From Bacillus sp. ISL-55 (lineage in GTDB: Bacteria; Bacillota; Bacilli; Bacillales; Cytobacillaceae), in assembly GCF_018613155.1 (NCBI RefSeq), contig NZ_JAGGQU010000001.1:63848-127847 (forward strand): DNA of 64,000 nucleotides, in the 5' to 3' direction. Within the stretch, counting starts at the first letter, position 1, and every line of letters starts with the position of its first letter. Under the pieces are notes generated by a model, which saw only the letters and a program-made list of their open reading frames with translations, ran no database searches and had not been told where the DNA came from. This document shows positions 1 through 8,313 of the stretch, one piece after another. Both the position numbers and the translations under genes were made by a program.

Positions 1-46
1 GGACGAAGTCTCGATTCAGCAATACATGAACCGGGAAATTAGGTGA
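1..46 (+). CDS. fliJ: FliJ, flagellar export chaperone, C-terminal end only
   Basis: The first 46 bases hold the last 14 codons and TGA stop (44-46) of an upstream gene, reading ...DEVSIQQYMNREIR. The tail resembles the B. subtilis FliJ tail (DDISIKQFM-type), and fliJ is the gene expected immediately before ylxF in Bacillus fla/che operons. FliJ is a small coiled-coil protein that joins the FliI ATPase/FliH complex to the export gate. The stop overlaps the GTG start of the next gene (GTGA), which suggests translational coupling. The call rests on 14 residues plus gene order. Confidence 0.7.
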   Translation, partial: DEVSIQQYMNREIR

Positions 47-639
47 TCAGCGTGGAGGAAAAAGAAAATCAGGATGGCAACAGGTTTCAATGGTTTTTAT
101 ATGTGATAGCAATTCCTACCTTGTTTGCAATTGTTATTGCTTTGGTTGCGCTCTCGATTCTAGGGATCAATGTTTTCGATACAGCGAAGGACATCGGTGG
201 CAAATTACCCTTCATATCTCAATATGTAAAGGAAGAAAAGCCGCTTTCCATAGATGAATTTGAAAAAAATATCATCAGCCTTGAAGCAGAAATTAAAGAC
301 CGCGAAGCACAAGTGGAACAATTGCAGTCTAAAGTCGACAGTAAAGATACACAGCTTAAACGAATGGAACTGGAAAAAGCACAGCTGCAAGCGCAAATAG
401 AGGAATTAACCGCGATTCAGGAGGAAAACAAGAGAGCCTTCCGGGAAATCGTCAAGACCTATGAAACGATGTCAGCAAAGAGTGCCGCTCCGATTATTTC
501 TAAAATGGGTACGGAGGAAGCAGTGAAGATTCTGACAAACATTAAACCAGAGTCACTTGCTGCCATAATGGAAAAGCTCCCTGCCGAAGAAGCGGCAAAG
601 TATACAGAATTATTGACCAACGAAACGAACGGAAATTAG
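43..639 (+). CDS. ylxF: YlxF, MotE-like flagellar motility protein
   Basis: 198-residue membrane-anchored protein. After a short charged N-terminus there is one transmembrane segment (about 16-42), then a long charged coiled coil (about 70-135), then a C-terminal MgtE-intracellular-domain-like segment (about 150-195: APIISKMGTEEAVKILTNI, LAAIMEKLPAEEAAKY). This matches YlxF/MotE proteins encoded between fliJ and fliK in bacilli; MotE homologues are proposed chaperones or structural partners of stator/motor proteins. The GTG at 43 overlaps the fliJ stop; an alternative in-frame GTG is at 52. Exact biochemical role in bacilli is not settled. Confidence 0.85.
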   Translation: MISVEEKENQDGNRFQWFLYVIAIPTLFAIVIALVALSILGINVFDTAKDIGGKLPFISQYVKEEKPLSIDEFEKNIISLEAEIKDREAQVEQLQSKVDSKDTQLKRMELEKAQLQAQIEELTAIQEENKRAFREIVKTYETMSAKSAAPIISKMGTEEAVKILTNIKPESLAAIMEKLPAEEAAKYTELLTNETNGN

Positions 640-668
640 CCTGACGAAATCTGAGAGGAGGTGAGAAA

Positions 669-1895
669 ATGGAAATAGGAGGTCTTGGATTTTTTAATAC
701 CATTGTTACGGGAAATCATAAAGTATCCGAAAAGGCAGTAAATGGGGGAAGCTTTGCTGGAATAATGTCCACAGTCTTATCCGGAAAGGCAGAGTCAACA
801 CCATCAACTGAATCTGCGAAGGGTGAAAAAAACCTTGAAAGTCTGGGTGCCTTAGCGGAAATGATCAACATAAAAGATCTCTTAGAGATGGAAGATGGAA
901 TGAAGTTGCTGGATGAATTGAATTCAGACTCTGAAAATCTATTAATTAAGGCGCTGGCGCATTTTGGAATCAACAAAGAAGACTTGAAACTTTTCATCCA
1001 AAAGTGGACCGGTAACAGTGAAGTTGATTTCGAAAGTGCTTCTGAAGATGAGCTGTTGTCATCCTTAGCGGCAATAATAACGGGAATCGCCAACCAAAAT
1101 GGAAATCAATTACTGGTTAAGTTAGAAAAAAATGATTTGCAGACATTAAAGGCATTAAAGCTATTGGAGTTAATGACTAGGTATGCAGATGGGAACGAAT
1201 ATAAAAGCTCTGATTCTGTTAAAGAATCGCTGAAAAACCTTGGTGGGGAATTAAAGAACCTTTTAGAAACGAATAAACCAAATCCTCACACGGAATATTT
1301 ACAAAAAAGATTTACCCAGTTAGCGAGTGATCTAAACCTTGCAAACTCAAAAAAAATAACTTTGACAGAGAGTAGCTCAGGATTAAGGACGGACGGTCCA
1401 GCAGGAACAGTTGCTTTTCTCCCACAGATGACAAAGGCTGAGCAATTGATGTTAACGATGAATAGCCCTGAAAGACCGGTTTCACCTGAACAATTAATGA
1501 AGCAATTTGAATCCATTCTATCAAAATCGCATTTCATGAACAGTGGGGGAACTCAAAAACTATTCATAAAATTATTCCCTGAGCACCTTGGCAGTATCCG
1601 TATAGAGCTTTTCCAAAAGGATCAAACGATGATGGCCCGAATCATAACTACATCTGGCACGGCAAAAGAAACGCTGGAATCCCAGATCAATGGTCTCAAG
1701 CAGGCCTTTGCGGCACAAAACCTTTCAGTTGAAAGAATTGAAGTGACACAGCAGCAGGCCCAGCAAGAACGATTCATGAATCGAGATTCTCAGCAGCAGG
1801 AGAGGCAGCCTGACAGAGGGAACCAGGAAAAGAAAGAAGAAAAAGGAGATTTTAACCTTTCCTTCGAAGAAGCACTGCTAAATACTGAAGCATAG
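669..1895 (+). CDS. fliK: FliK, flagellar hook-length control protein
   Basis: 408 residues. The N-terminal two thirds is low-conservation, helical and secreted-ruler-like; the C-terminal domain (about 270-365, GTQKLFIKLFPEHLGSIRIE...) is the Flg_hook domain that contacts FlhB to switch export specificity from rod/hook to filament subunits. The tail (about 370-400) is rich in Gln, Glu, Arg and Asp, as often seen in FliK. A GAGAGGAGGTGAG Shine-Dalgarno stretch lies directly upstream of the ATG at 669. It sits between ylxF and flgD, the standard operon position; FlhB, its partner, is encoded at 10037. Confidence 0.93.
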   Translation: MEIGGLGFFNTIVTGNHKVSEKAVNGGSFAGIMSTVLSGKAESTPSTESAKGEKNLESLGALAEMINIKDLLEMEDGMKLLDELNSDSENLLIKALAHFGINKEDLKLFIQKWTGNSEVDFESASEDELLSSLAAIITGIANQNGNQLLVKLEKNDLQTLKALKLLELMTRYADGNEYKSSDSVKESLKNLGGELKNLLETNKPNPHTEYLQKRFTQLASDLNLANSKKITLTESSSGLRTDGPAGTVAFLPQMTKAEQLMLTMNSPERPVSPEQLMKQFESILSKSHFMNSGGTQKLFIKLFPEHLGSIRIELFQKDQTMMARIITTSGTAKETLESQINGLKQAFAAQNLSVERIEVTQQQAQQERFMNRDSQQQERQPDRGNQEKKEEKGDFNLSFEEALLNTEA

Positions 1896-1905
1896 GAGAC
1901 AGAAC

Positions 1906-2535
1906 ATGGTGAATAGTATTAATTCTTCTTATCTGCTGTCGAATCTTCAAAAGGACAGGAAAGCGGGTTCAGATATTCTTGGGAAAGATGATTTCTTGAA
2001 AATCCTGATGACCCAGCTTCAGAATCAGGATCCTTTGAATCCGATGCAGGATAAAGATTTCATAGCCCAAATGGCAACATTTTCAACACTTGAGCAAATA
2101 ACGAATATGGGAAAATCAATCGATCGATTTGTACAGGCTGAACAGCAAAATAAAATGATTTCCTATAGCCAGTTTGTGGGCAAAGATGTCACATGGCATA
2201 AGATTGAATCAGTAAATGGTGAGGAAACCGTTCAACAGGGAAATGGGAAGGTAGCCTCTGTGCAGTTCAAGGAAGACACCGTTTCTTTTGTGCTTGAGGA
2301 CGGCACGACCCTGGAACCGGCGAACATCTCCCAAATCAATGAGTTGTCCAGTGAAAATCATATGTTGCAGGCGAGTATGCTGATTGGGAAAACAATTACC
2401 TATCTTGATGAAAATAAACAAGAAAAATCGGCTAATGTCCTGTCTGTTTCATTTAAGAATGGCAAAACATCTTATTTACTAGATGATGAAAATAATACAA
2501 GCATCATTTCTTCACAAATCACCAAAATTCAATAA
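1906..2535 (+). CDS. flgD: FlgD, hook assembly (capping) protein
   Basis: 209 residues. The family signature lies near residues 26-65: LGKDDFLKILMTQLQNQDPL, then NPMQDKDFIAQMATFSTLEQ. FlgD caps the growing hook and is needed for FlgE polymerisation. The rest of the protein (about 90-205) forms two short beta-rich stretches with alternating GKDVTWH / GKTITYLD segments. The gene starts 10 nt after fliK with an AGGAGA ribosome site and is followed by the small TIGR02530-type gene and flgE, so cap and hook are co-expressed. Confidence 0.94.
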   Translation: MVNSINSSYLLSNLQKDRKAGSDILGKDDFLKILMTQLQNQDPLNPMQDKDFIAQMATFSTLEQITNMGKSIDRFVQAEQQNKMISYSQFVGKDVTWHKIESVNGEETVQQGNGKVASVQFKEDTVSFVLEDGTTLEPANISQINELSSENHMLQASMLIGKTITYLDENKQEKSANVLSVSFKNGKTSYLLDDENNTSIISSQITKIQ

Positions 2536-2552
2536 TGTAAGGAAGTGATGTA

Positions 2553-2942
2553 ATGGATAAAACAAACTTTCATCCAATTCATTCACTGCCTGTTAACAGG
2601 ACACAACAAAAACCTGTAAAAGCCAATAAATTAACACAAACACCTTTTTCCTTGCAATTGCAAAGTGCTATCCAATCAAAGAATGGACTAACAATAAGCA
2701 AGCATGCAGCTGCACGGCTGGAGCAGCGTGGAATTAATATATCGCAGGAGCGCTGGAACAGGATTGAGGAAAAAGTTAGTCAGGCTAAGGCCAAGGGCGT
2801 GAGTGATTCGCTTGTCCTGCTGAAAGACGCGGCGCTGATTGTCAGTGCAAAAAACAACACAGTCATTACCGCAATGGGAAGGCAGGAAGCAGCTGAACAA
2901 ATATTCACCAATATAAATGGAACCATCGTTATGGAAAATTAA
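2553..2942 (+). CDS. TIGR02530-type flagellar operon protein
   Basis: 129 residues, no signal peptide or membrane segment. The C-terminal 80 residues (ISKHAAARLEQRGINISQER ... LKDAALIVSAKNNTVITAMGR) match what I know as the TIGR02530 'flagellar operon protein' family, found between flgD and flgE in Bacillus and Clostridium. The N-terminal 45 residues are polar and probably disordered. Molecular function is unknown; location suggests a hook assembly role. The ATG at 2553 is preceded by GGAAGTGATG. Family assignment is from memory of the motif, not from a search. Confidence 0.82.
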   Translation: MDKTNFHPIHSLPVNRTQQKPVKANKLTQTPFSLQLQSAIQSKNGLTISKHAAARLEQRGINISQERWNRIEEKVSQAKAKGVSDSLVLLKDAALIVSAKNNTVITAMGRQEAAEQIFTNINGTIVMEN

Positions 2943-3024
2943 AAAATAAATAGGCTGGACCTTCACGGAGGCCTGGGCTGTGGACTGATTGAAGCAGCCC
3001 CCAAATCGAAAGGAGTTTTAAATA

Positions 3025-4248
3025 ATGCTTCGTTCAATGTACTCAGGAATCAGTGGGATGAAAAACTTCCAAACAAAACTTGATGTGATTGGAAATAATA
3101 TTGCCAATGTAAATACATACGGCTTCAAAAAGGGCCGTGTTACTTTTAAAGATACTATGAATCAAACCATCTCGGGCGCAAGTGCTGCTACAGAGAATAA
3201 GGGCGGAAAGAACCCAATGCAGGTAGGACTGGGCTCCACGATTGCGACCATCGATATGATCGACACTCAATCAAGCTTGCAAACTACAGGACGCGCTCTT
3301 GACCTTGCGATTGCAGGCGATGGATATTTTGTTGTAAAACAAGGGCAGTCCCAGATGTATACACGTGCTGGAAACTTCTATTTGGATGATAACGGAACAC
3401 TCGTTACTGGTGAAGGTATGAAAGTGCAATCCTATAACCAAATTGGTCAGTTAGAAGATATCACTGTCAATGTTAATGCGTTGCTGCCTGCAAAACAGAC
3501 GACTGAGCTAGTGATGAAGGGGAACCTTCCGAAGGATGCTAAGGGCAATTCAGAATTACTTCAGCAAATCAAAGTAGTGGATGATCTAGGCATTGAGCAC
3601 GTAATTGATTTGAAGATCTCTCCTGTTAACGCAGCAGCTGGATCCTGGAATTTATCTTTTATAGATAGGTCGATCACTGTGGACCCTAACAATCCAAATG
3701 CCAATGTTGTTAATCAGCCAATTACAATTCCTGACTATAATCCTGCCAATCCGCCTGCGGATATGTCGATTACATTAAAGGTTAATGACGGGAATAATGG
3801 AGTCAGAGAACTGGCTGTACAAATGCCAGTCAAGGATTTAACAAAAGAAGGCGGTAGCATGGACGCTAACGCCTACCCTGATGGCAACACCCAGGGAGCT
3901 CTCGAAAGCTTCAATATTGGATCGACTGGTGAGATAAATGGTGTATTCTCAAATGGTTTAGTATTGACACTTGGACAGCTTGCATTGGCTAAATTCAGCA
4001 ATCCATCAGGACTTTCAAAAGTAGGGAATAACACATTCCAGGAATCGGTTAACTCTGGTACAGCCAATATCAATGTTGCTGGAGAAGGAAGAGGATCGAT
4101 AGCGGCAGGGGCGCTTGAAATGTCCAATGTTGACCTTTCAGAGGAGTTTACCGAAATGATCACGGCTCAGCGTGGTTTCCAGGCAAATACCAGAATCATT
4201 ACAACATCTGATGAAATCCTCCAGGAGCTCGTAAACTTAAAACGATAG
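3025..4248 (+). CDS. flgE: FlgE, flagellar hook protein
   Basis: 407 residues. The N-terminus (MLRSMYSGISGMKNFQTKLD, then IGNNIANVNTYGFKKGRVTF) is the rod/hook Flg_bb_rod motif, and the C-terminus (about 370-407, DLSEEFTEMITAQRGFQANTRIITTSDEI) is the matching Flg_bbr_C helix; together they form the coiled-coil D0 domain. The central region (about 160-340) is longer than in B. subtilis FlgE (264 residues, once called FlgG), so the exposed D2 domain is expanded here. Strong GGAGT ribosome site. No signal peptide; it is exported by the flagellar type III system encoded downstream. Confidence 0.93.
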   Translation: MLRSMYSGISGMKNFQTKLDVIGNNIANVNTYGFKKGRVTFKDTMNQTISGASAATENKGGKNPMQVGLGSTIATIDMIDTQSSLQTTGRALDLAIAGDGYFVVKQGQSQMYTRAGNFYLDDNGTLVTGEGMKVQSYNQIGQLEDITVNVNALLPAKQTTELVMKGNLPKDAKGNSELLQQIKVVDDLGIEHVIDLKISPVNAAAGSWNLSFIDRSITVDPNNPNANVVNQPITIPDYNPANPPADMSITLKVNDGNNGVRELAVQMPVKDLTKEGGSMDANAYPDGNTQGALESFNIGSTGEINGVFSNGLVLTLGQLALAKFSNPSGLSKVGNNTFQESVNSGTANINVAGEGRGSIAAGALEMSNVDLSEEFTEMITAQRGFQANTRIITTSDEILQELVNLKR

Positions 4249-4263
4249 ACTAGGAGAGGAGCA

Positions 4264-4290
4264 GGGCTGAAAGGGTAATCCTTTTAGCCC
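4264..4290 (+). promoter_or_regulatory. Strong stem-loop between flgE and swrD
   Basis: GGGCTGAAAGG (4264-4274), loop GTAAT, CCTTTTAGCCC (4280-4290): 11 pairs with one G-U. No U-run follows, so it is not a classic terminator. It ends 13 nt before the GTG of swrD, leaving no room for a normal ribosome site. It could be an RNA processing/stability element or a translational control element. Confidence 0.6.
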
Positions 4291-4303
4291 CCTGTGAATT
4301 ATT

Positions 4304-4525
4304 GTGATTAAAGTAACTAAATTAAACGGCAAATCATTTAGAATTAATTCATTATTTATCGAAGTGGTTGAAGCTTTTCCGGACACAACGATTACATTAA
4401 CCAATGGGCGAAAGTATGTCGTAAGGGAAAGTGAAGATGATGTAAGTAAATTAATCCAGGAATTTTATCAGAGTGTCGGCCTTCTAGGTGGGCGAGTGTT
4501 GGAGGAACAGAACCATGAAGAATAA
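4304..4525 (+). CDS. swrD: SwrD (FlbD/YlzI family), motor power protein
   Basis: 73 residues of the FlbD family: MIKVTKLNGKSFRINSLFIE, VEAFPDTTITLTNGRKYVVR. In B. subtilis SwrD (YlzI) is needed for swarming because it raises flagellar motor torque. The GTG at 4304 is the only plausible start that keeps the conserved N-terminus, yet the 13 bases before it (after a strong hairpin) contain no Shine-Dalgarno. The 3' end overlaps fliL by 11 nt. Position between flgE and fliL matches B. subtilis. Confidence 0.88.
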   Translation: MIKVTKLNGKSFRINSLFIEVVEAFPDTTITLTNGRKYVVRESEDDVSKLIQEFYQSVGLLGGRVLEEQNHEE

Positions 4526-4943
4526 TAAGCTGGTAATGATTATGTCGGTCATGCTGGTAGCCATATTGCTCGTAGGGACTATTGCAGTTGTAGCGGTTAT
4601 GAAGCTAAGTGCTGGGGATGGCGAAAAAGAACCAAGCATTGATGAAGTGCTGGAAGCTTCGGTGGACATCCCTGAAGTCACAACGAATCTGGCATCAAAT
4701 GATTTTATTAAAATTTCTTTTAAAATCGAAACAGACGGCAAAAAAGCAAAAGAAGAGTTGCAAAAGAGAGATTTTCAGGTGAAAAACCTGATTATTTATG
4801 AATTATCCGAGAAAAAGGCGGAAGAGCTGCAAGGCAAGGAAGGCAAGATGAACCTTGAAGAAACCCTCAAAACAAAGCTGAATGACCTGATGCAGGATGG
4901 AAAAATCAATAAGGTCTATATAACGGGTTCTCTCCTCCAATAA
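4515..4943 (+). CDS. fliL: FliL, flagellar basal-body associated protein
   Basis: 142 residues from the ATG at 4515, chosen because GGAGG lies 11 nt upstream and the protein then begins MKNNKLVMIMSVMLVAILLV, a typical short cytoplasmic tail plus single membrane helix (about 5-27). The extracytoplasmic domain (about 45-142) has the FliL pattern, with TTNLASNDFIKISFKIETDG, and ends with KVYITGSLLQ. FliL forms rings around stator units and stabilises torque generation. Overlap with swrD and closeness to fliM fit the operon. Confidence 0.92.
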   Translation: MKNNKLVMIMSVMLVAILLVGTIAVVAVMKLSAGDGEKEPSIDEVLEASVDIPEVTTNLASNDFIKISFKIETDGKKAKEELQKRDFQVKNLIIYELSEKKAEELQGKEGKMNLEETLKTKLNDLMQDGKINKVYITGSLLQ

Positions 4944-4985
4944 CAGAATGAATGAAATAACCGTAACCACATGGAGGTGAAGAGA

Positions 4986-5987
4986 ATGTCGGGAGAGGTA
5001 TTATCGCAAAGCGAAATAGATGCTTTGTTATCCGCTTTATCAACAGGAGAAATGGATGCGGATGAATTAAAGAAAGAACAAGTAGAAAAAAGGGTTAAAG
5101 TTTATGATTTTAGAAGAGCTTTGCGTTTCTCGAAAGACCAGATCCGCAGCCTTACCCGAATTCATGAAAACTTTGCCCGGCTATTGACGACCTTTTTCTC
5201 AGCTCAATTAAGGACCTATGTCAATATTAGTGTCGCGTCAGCTGATCAGATTCCATATGAGGAATTCATCCGGTCCATTCCCAAGATGACAATCTTGAAT
5301 GTATTCGATGTAGAACCTCTCGAAGGCAGAATCCTGATGGAGGTTAATCCGAATATTGCATACGCGATGATGGACAGGCTCCTTGGAGGAAAAGGGACAA
5401 GTCATAATAAAGTCGATAGCTTGACTGAAATCGAAACCAGGATCATGTCAAATATGTTCGAGAAGGCTTTTGAAAATTTTCGGGAGGCTTGGAGCTCGAT
5501 TTCTGATATCGATCCGCAGCTTTCAGAATTCGAAATCAATCCGCAGTTCTTGCAGATGGTTTCGCCAAATGAAACCGTCGTGGTCATTTCACTGAATACC
5601 ACGATCGGAGAAGCAAGCGGAATGATCAATATCTGTATACCTCACGTGGTCCTTGAACCAATCATTCCTAAGTTGTCAGTGAAATATTGGATGCAGTCCG
5701 ATAAGAAACAAAGCTTGCCAATCGAAAATTCAGTATTGCAAAGTGAAATCCGGAAAGCTGATGTATCAATTACAGCTGAAATTGGTTCATCTGAAATATC
5801 GATCCAGGACTTCTTAATGCTTGAGATCGGCGACGTGATTGAATTGAATCAGCAGATTGATAAACCATTACTGATAAAAGTCGGAGATATCCCTAAATTT
5901 GTAGGACAGCCAGGGAAAATCAACAAAAAGTTAGCCATTCAAGTGTTTGATACATTTAAGGGGGGAGACGATGATGGTGAGCGATGA
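4986..5987 (+). CDS. fliM: FliM, flagellar motor switch protein
   Basis: 333 residues from the ATG at 4986, placed by GGAGGTGA at 4973-4980. The N-terminal CheY-P binding peptide is clear (SGEVLSQSEIDALLSALSTG). A CheC-like middle domain spans about 45-235 (FDVEPLEGRILMEVNP, MMDRLLGGKG) and a SpoA/FliN-like C-terminal domain about 255-325 (EISIQDFLMLEIGDVIELNQ). FliM forms the C-ring with FliG and FliY and receives phospho-CheY. Very close to B. subtilis FliM along its full length. Its 3' end overlaps the start of fliY by 14 nt. Confidence 0.97.
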   Translation: MSGEVLSQSEIDALLSALSTGEMDADELKKEQVEKRVKVYDFRRALRFSKDQIRSLTRIHENFARLLTTFFSAQLRTYVNISVASADQIPYEEFIRSIPKMTILNVFDVEPLEGRILMEVNPNIAYAMMDRLLGGKGTSHNKVDSLTEIETRIMSNMFEKAFENFREAWSSISDIDPQLSEFEINPQFLQMVSPNETVVVISLNTTIGEASGMINICIPHVVLEPIIPKLSVKYWMQSDKKQSLPIENSVLQSEIRKADVSITAEIGSSEISIQDFLMLEIGDVIELNQQIDKPLLIKVGDIPKFVGQPGKINKKLAIQVFDTFKGGDDDGER

Positions 5988-7242
5988 CATGTTATCTCAA
6001 GATGAAATTGATGCGCTTCTAAGAGGAAGCTCTGATGAAGCGGAAGAAACAGAAAGTACCATAAATGTAGATGACTATTTTTCTTTCATGGAAAGAGATG
6101 CGTTAGGAGAAATAGGCAATATATCATTCGGTAGTTCAGCTACCGCACTATCAACTTTATTGAACCAGAAGGTGGAAATTAATACCCCTACGGTTACAGC
6201 TGTGCACAGGTCAAAACTTGAAGAAGCTTTTCCAGATCCTTATGTAGCGGTGCAGGTATACTATACCGAAGGATTTACCGGCAGCAATATGCTTGTGATC
6301 CAGCAAAATGACGCTGCGATTATCGCTGATTTAATGCTGGGTGGCGATGGATTGAACCCAAGGGATTTACTTGATGAGATTCAGCTGAGTGCAGTACAAG
6401 AGGCTATGAACCAGATGATGGGATCTGCTGCAACCTCGATGTCGACAGTATTCAGTAAAAGAGTCGATATATCACCTCCGAATATCAATCTGTTGAATGT
6501 CGTTGAAGGTGAAGGAACTGATTCAATTCCTGAAGACGATATTTTGGTGAAGGTATCATTCTCGTTAAAGATTGGCAATTTGATAGATTCGAATATTATG
6601 CAGCTTTTGCCCGTCAGTTTCGCTAAAAGTCTGGTTGATGAATTATTGAATCCAGGTGGATCACCGTCGCCAGCACCACTACCTGAAACCCAGGCGCCAA
6701 TTATGCCGCAAAATAATCAGGTTGAAATAAATAATGCAACTGCAAGTCAAGAACATCAGGACTACGCTCAATTTCAGCAAGTCCAGCAGCCGGTATATCA
6801 GGGCCATCAAGAGACAATTTATCAGCAGCAAGCTAATCAGGGATTTCCACAAGGACATGGCTATTCACAGCCAATGCAATCAGCACCACAGCATATAGGA
6901 AATGTGATGCCAGGTGCTCAGCCAACGGTTCAGCCAGCAGTATTCTCAAGTTTTGAGACAGTACAGACACAGCAGGCGGAGACAAAGAACCTGGATATGC
7001 TGCTTGATATCCCGCTGCAGGTCACAGTTGAACTTGGCAGAACGAAACGTTCGGTCAGGGATATCCTCGAGCTGGGATCGGGTTCAATTATCGAACTAGA
7101 TAAACTAGCTGGAGAACCAGTCGATATTCTTGTTAACAATCGCCTGATTGCACAGGGTGAAGTAGTTGTTATTGATGAGAATTTTGGAGTCCGTGTTACG
7201 GATATAATCAGCCAGAGCGATCGCATTAAAAAATTGAAATAA
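5974..7242 (+). CDS. fliY: FliY, motor switch phosphatase (FliN fusion)
   Basis: 422 residues if started at the ATG at 5974, which is better spaced from GGGGGAG than the adjacent ATG at 5971. Order of parts: CheY-P binding peptide (DDMLSQDEIDALLRG), CheC-like phosphatase domain with two E..N helices (GEIGNISFGSSATALSTLL near 40-60 and VQEAMNQMMGSAATSMS near 140-156), a long Gln/Pro/Ala-rich linker (about 225-335), and a FliN/SpoA domain (LDMLLDIPLQVTVELGRTKR onward). It is both a C-ring subunit and a CheY-P phosphatase. The linker is longer and more Q-rich than in B. subtilis. Confidence 0.96.
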   Translation: MVSDDMLSQDEIDALLRGSSDEAEETESTINVDDYFSFMERDALGEIGNISFGSSATALSTLLNQKVEINTPTVTAVHRSKLEEAFPDPYVAVQVYYTEGFTGSNMLVIQQNDAAIIADLMLGGDGLNPRDLLDEIQLSAVQEAMNQMMGSAATSMSTVFSKRVDISPPNINLLNVVEGEGTDSIPEDDILVKVSFSLKIGNLIDSNIMQLLPVSFAKSLVDELLNPGGSPSPAPLPETQAPIMPQNNQVEINNATASQEHQDYAQFQQVQQPVYQGHQETIYQQQANQGFPQGHGYSQPMQSAPQHIGNVMPGAQPTVQPAVFSSFETVQTQQAETKNLDMLLDIPLQVTVELGRTKRSVRDILELGSGSIIELDKLAGEPVDILVNNRLIAQGEVVVIDENFGVRVTDIISQSDRIKKLK

Positions 7243-7260
7243 CCTACAGGAGGAATTCCA

Positions 7261-7623
7261 ATGGCAAACAAGATTTTAGTCGTAGACGATGCGGCTTTCA
7301 TGAGAATGATGATTAAGGACATTTTGACAAAGAACGGCTTTGAAGTTGTCGCAGAAGCAGCAGACGGTGCACAGGCACTTGAAAAATATAAAGAATTCCA
7401 GCCTGACCTTGTCACAATGGATATCACAATGCCGGAAATGGACGGCATCACTTCTTTAAAGGAAATCAAGAAGATCAATCCGAACGCAAAGGTCATCATG
7501 TGTTCAGCCATGGGCCAGCAAGCGATGGTCATTGATGCAATTCAGGCAGGCGCCAAAGATTTCATTGTAAAACCATTCCAGGCAGACCGCGTTATTGAAG
7601 CGATTTCCAAAACACTGAGTTAG
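7261..7623 (+). CDS. cheY: CheY, chemotaxis response regulator
   Basis: 120-residue single receiver domain. Acidic pocket D9-D10, phospho-acceptor D54 in LVTMDITMPEMDG, switch serine in MCSAMGQQ, and the conserved Lys in FIVKPFQ (about 104). CheA (16340) phosphorylates it; CheY-P then binds FliM/FliY, and FliY and CheC (18916) dephosphorylate it. Preceded by AGGAGGAATTCC. Nearly identical to B. subtilis CheY. Confidence 0.98.
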   Translation: MANKILVVDDAAFMRMMIKDILTKNGFEVVAEAADGAQALEKYKEFQPDLVTMDITMPEMDGITSLKEIKKINPNAKVIMCSAMGQQAMVIDAIQAGAKDFIVKPFQADRVIEAISKTLS

Positions 7624-7653
7624 TGAACTTTTATTATTTAGAGGGTGCGGCAA

Positions 7654-8313
7654 TTGTTAAGATTAATCCGAACTGCCTCGACAATTCTTTTCTTATTAGC
7701 TGCTCTGTTCAGTCCGATTGGCATGGCGAGCGCAGAGCAGCTAAATAAAAGTGTGAAGGATTGTTTGAAAAACCCTGATTCGTGTGATGATGGTCAGGCA
7801 GAAAAAACAACAACAAACATATCAGACGATGAACAATCCGGGGTAGGGGTCGGATTCCTTGATTTTCTAAGAATGATCCTTGCTACCGCCTTTGTTGCAG
7901 CATTAATTTACTTTCTCCTCAAATTCATCAATAAGAAGAGCGTCATGTATAAAAGCTCCCAGCTTGTTGAGAATCTCGGAGGCACAAGCCTTGGCGCTAA
8001 CAGGTCAGTCCAGATTGTTAAAGCGGGCAATAAGCTGCTCATTGTTGGTGTGGGAGAAAATATACAGCTATTAAAAGAAATAGACGACCCGGAAGAGTAC
8101 AGCCAAGTCATCCAGGAATATAACAATAAAATGGAGCAGCTTGTACAGCCAAGCGATATTGTGACAAAGTTGCTTAAAAGAGCGAAGAAAGATGACGGCA
8201 ATCAGCGTTCGGAATTTTCCGCGTTACTGAAGAATCAACTGAGTGATATGGCGAGCGGAAGAAAGAAAATGCTTGAGGAGATGCAAAAGAAAGGGTCAGA
8301 AAAAGATGAATGA
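7654..8313 (+). CDS. fliO: FliO (FliZ in Bacillus), export gate assembly protein
   Basis: 219 residues from a TTG at 7654, chosen because GAGGGTG lies 9 nt upstream; an in-frame GTG at 7645 has no spaced ribosome site. The N-terminus is a Sec signal peptide (LLRLIRTASTILFLLAALFS..., likely cleaved after ASA), followed by a short extracytoplasmic segment with two Cys, one membrane helix (about 70-93) and a cytoplasmic FliO domain (TSLGANRSVQIVKAGNKLLI). FliO helps assemble the FliP ring. The stop overlaps the fliP start in ATGAATGA. Confidence 0.9.
   Translation: MLRLIRTASTILFLLAALFSPIGMASAEQLNKSVKDCLKNPDSCDDGQAEKTTTNISDDEQSGVGVGFLDFLRMILATAFVAALIYFLLKFINKKSVMYKSSQLVENLGGTSLGANRSVQIVKAGNKLLIVGVGENIQLLKEIDDPEEYSQVIQEYNNKMEQLVQPSDIVTKLLKRAKKDDGNQRSEFSALLKNQLSDMASGRKKMLEEMQKKGSEKDE

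Noticed and set aside
6930-7532. 200-codon minus-strand open frame opposite fliY/cheY
   Set aside because: Antisense to conserved domains and composition typical of a shadow frame.
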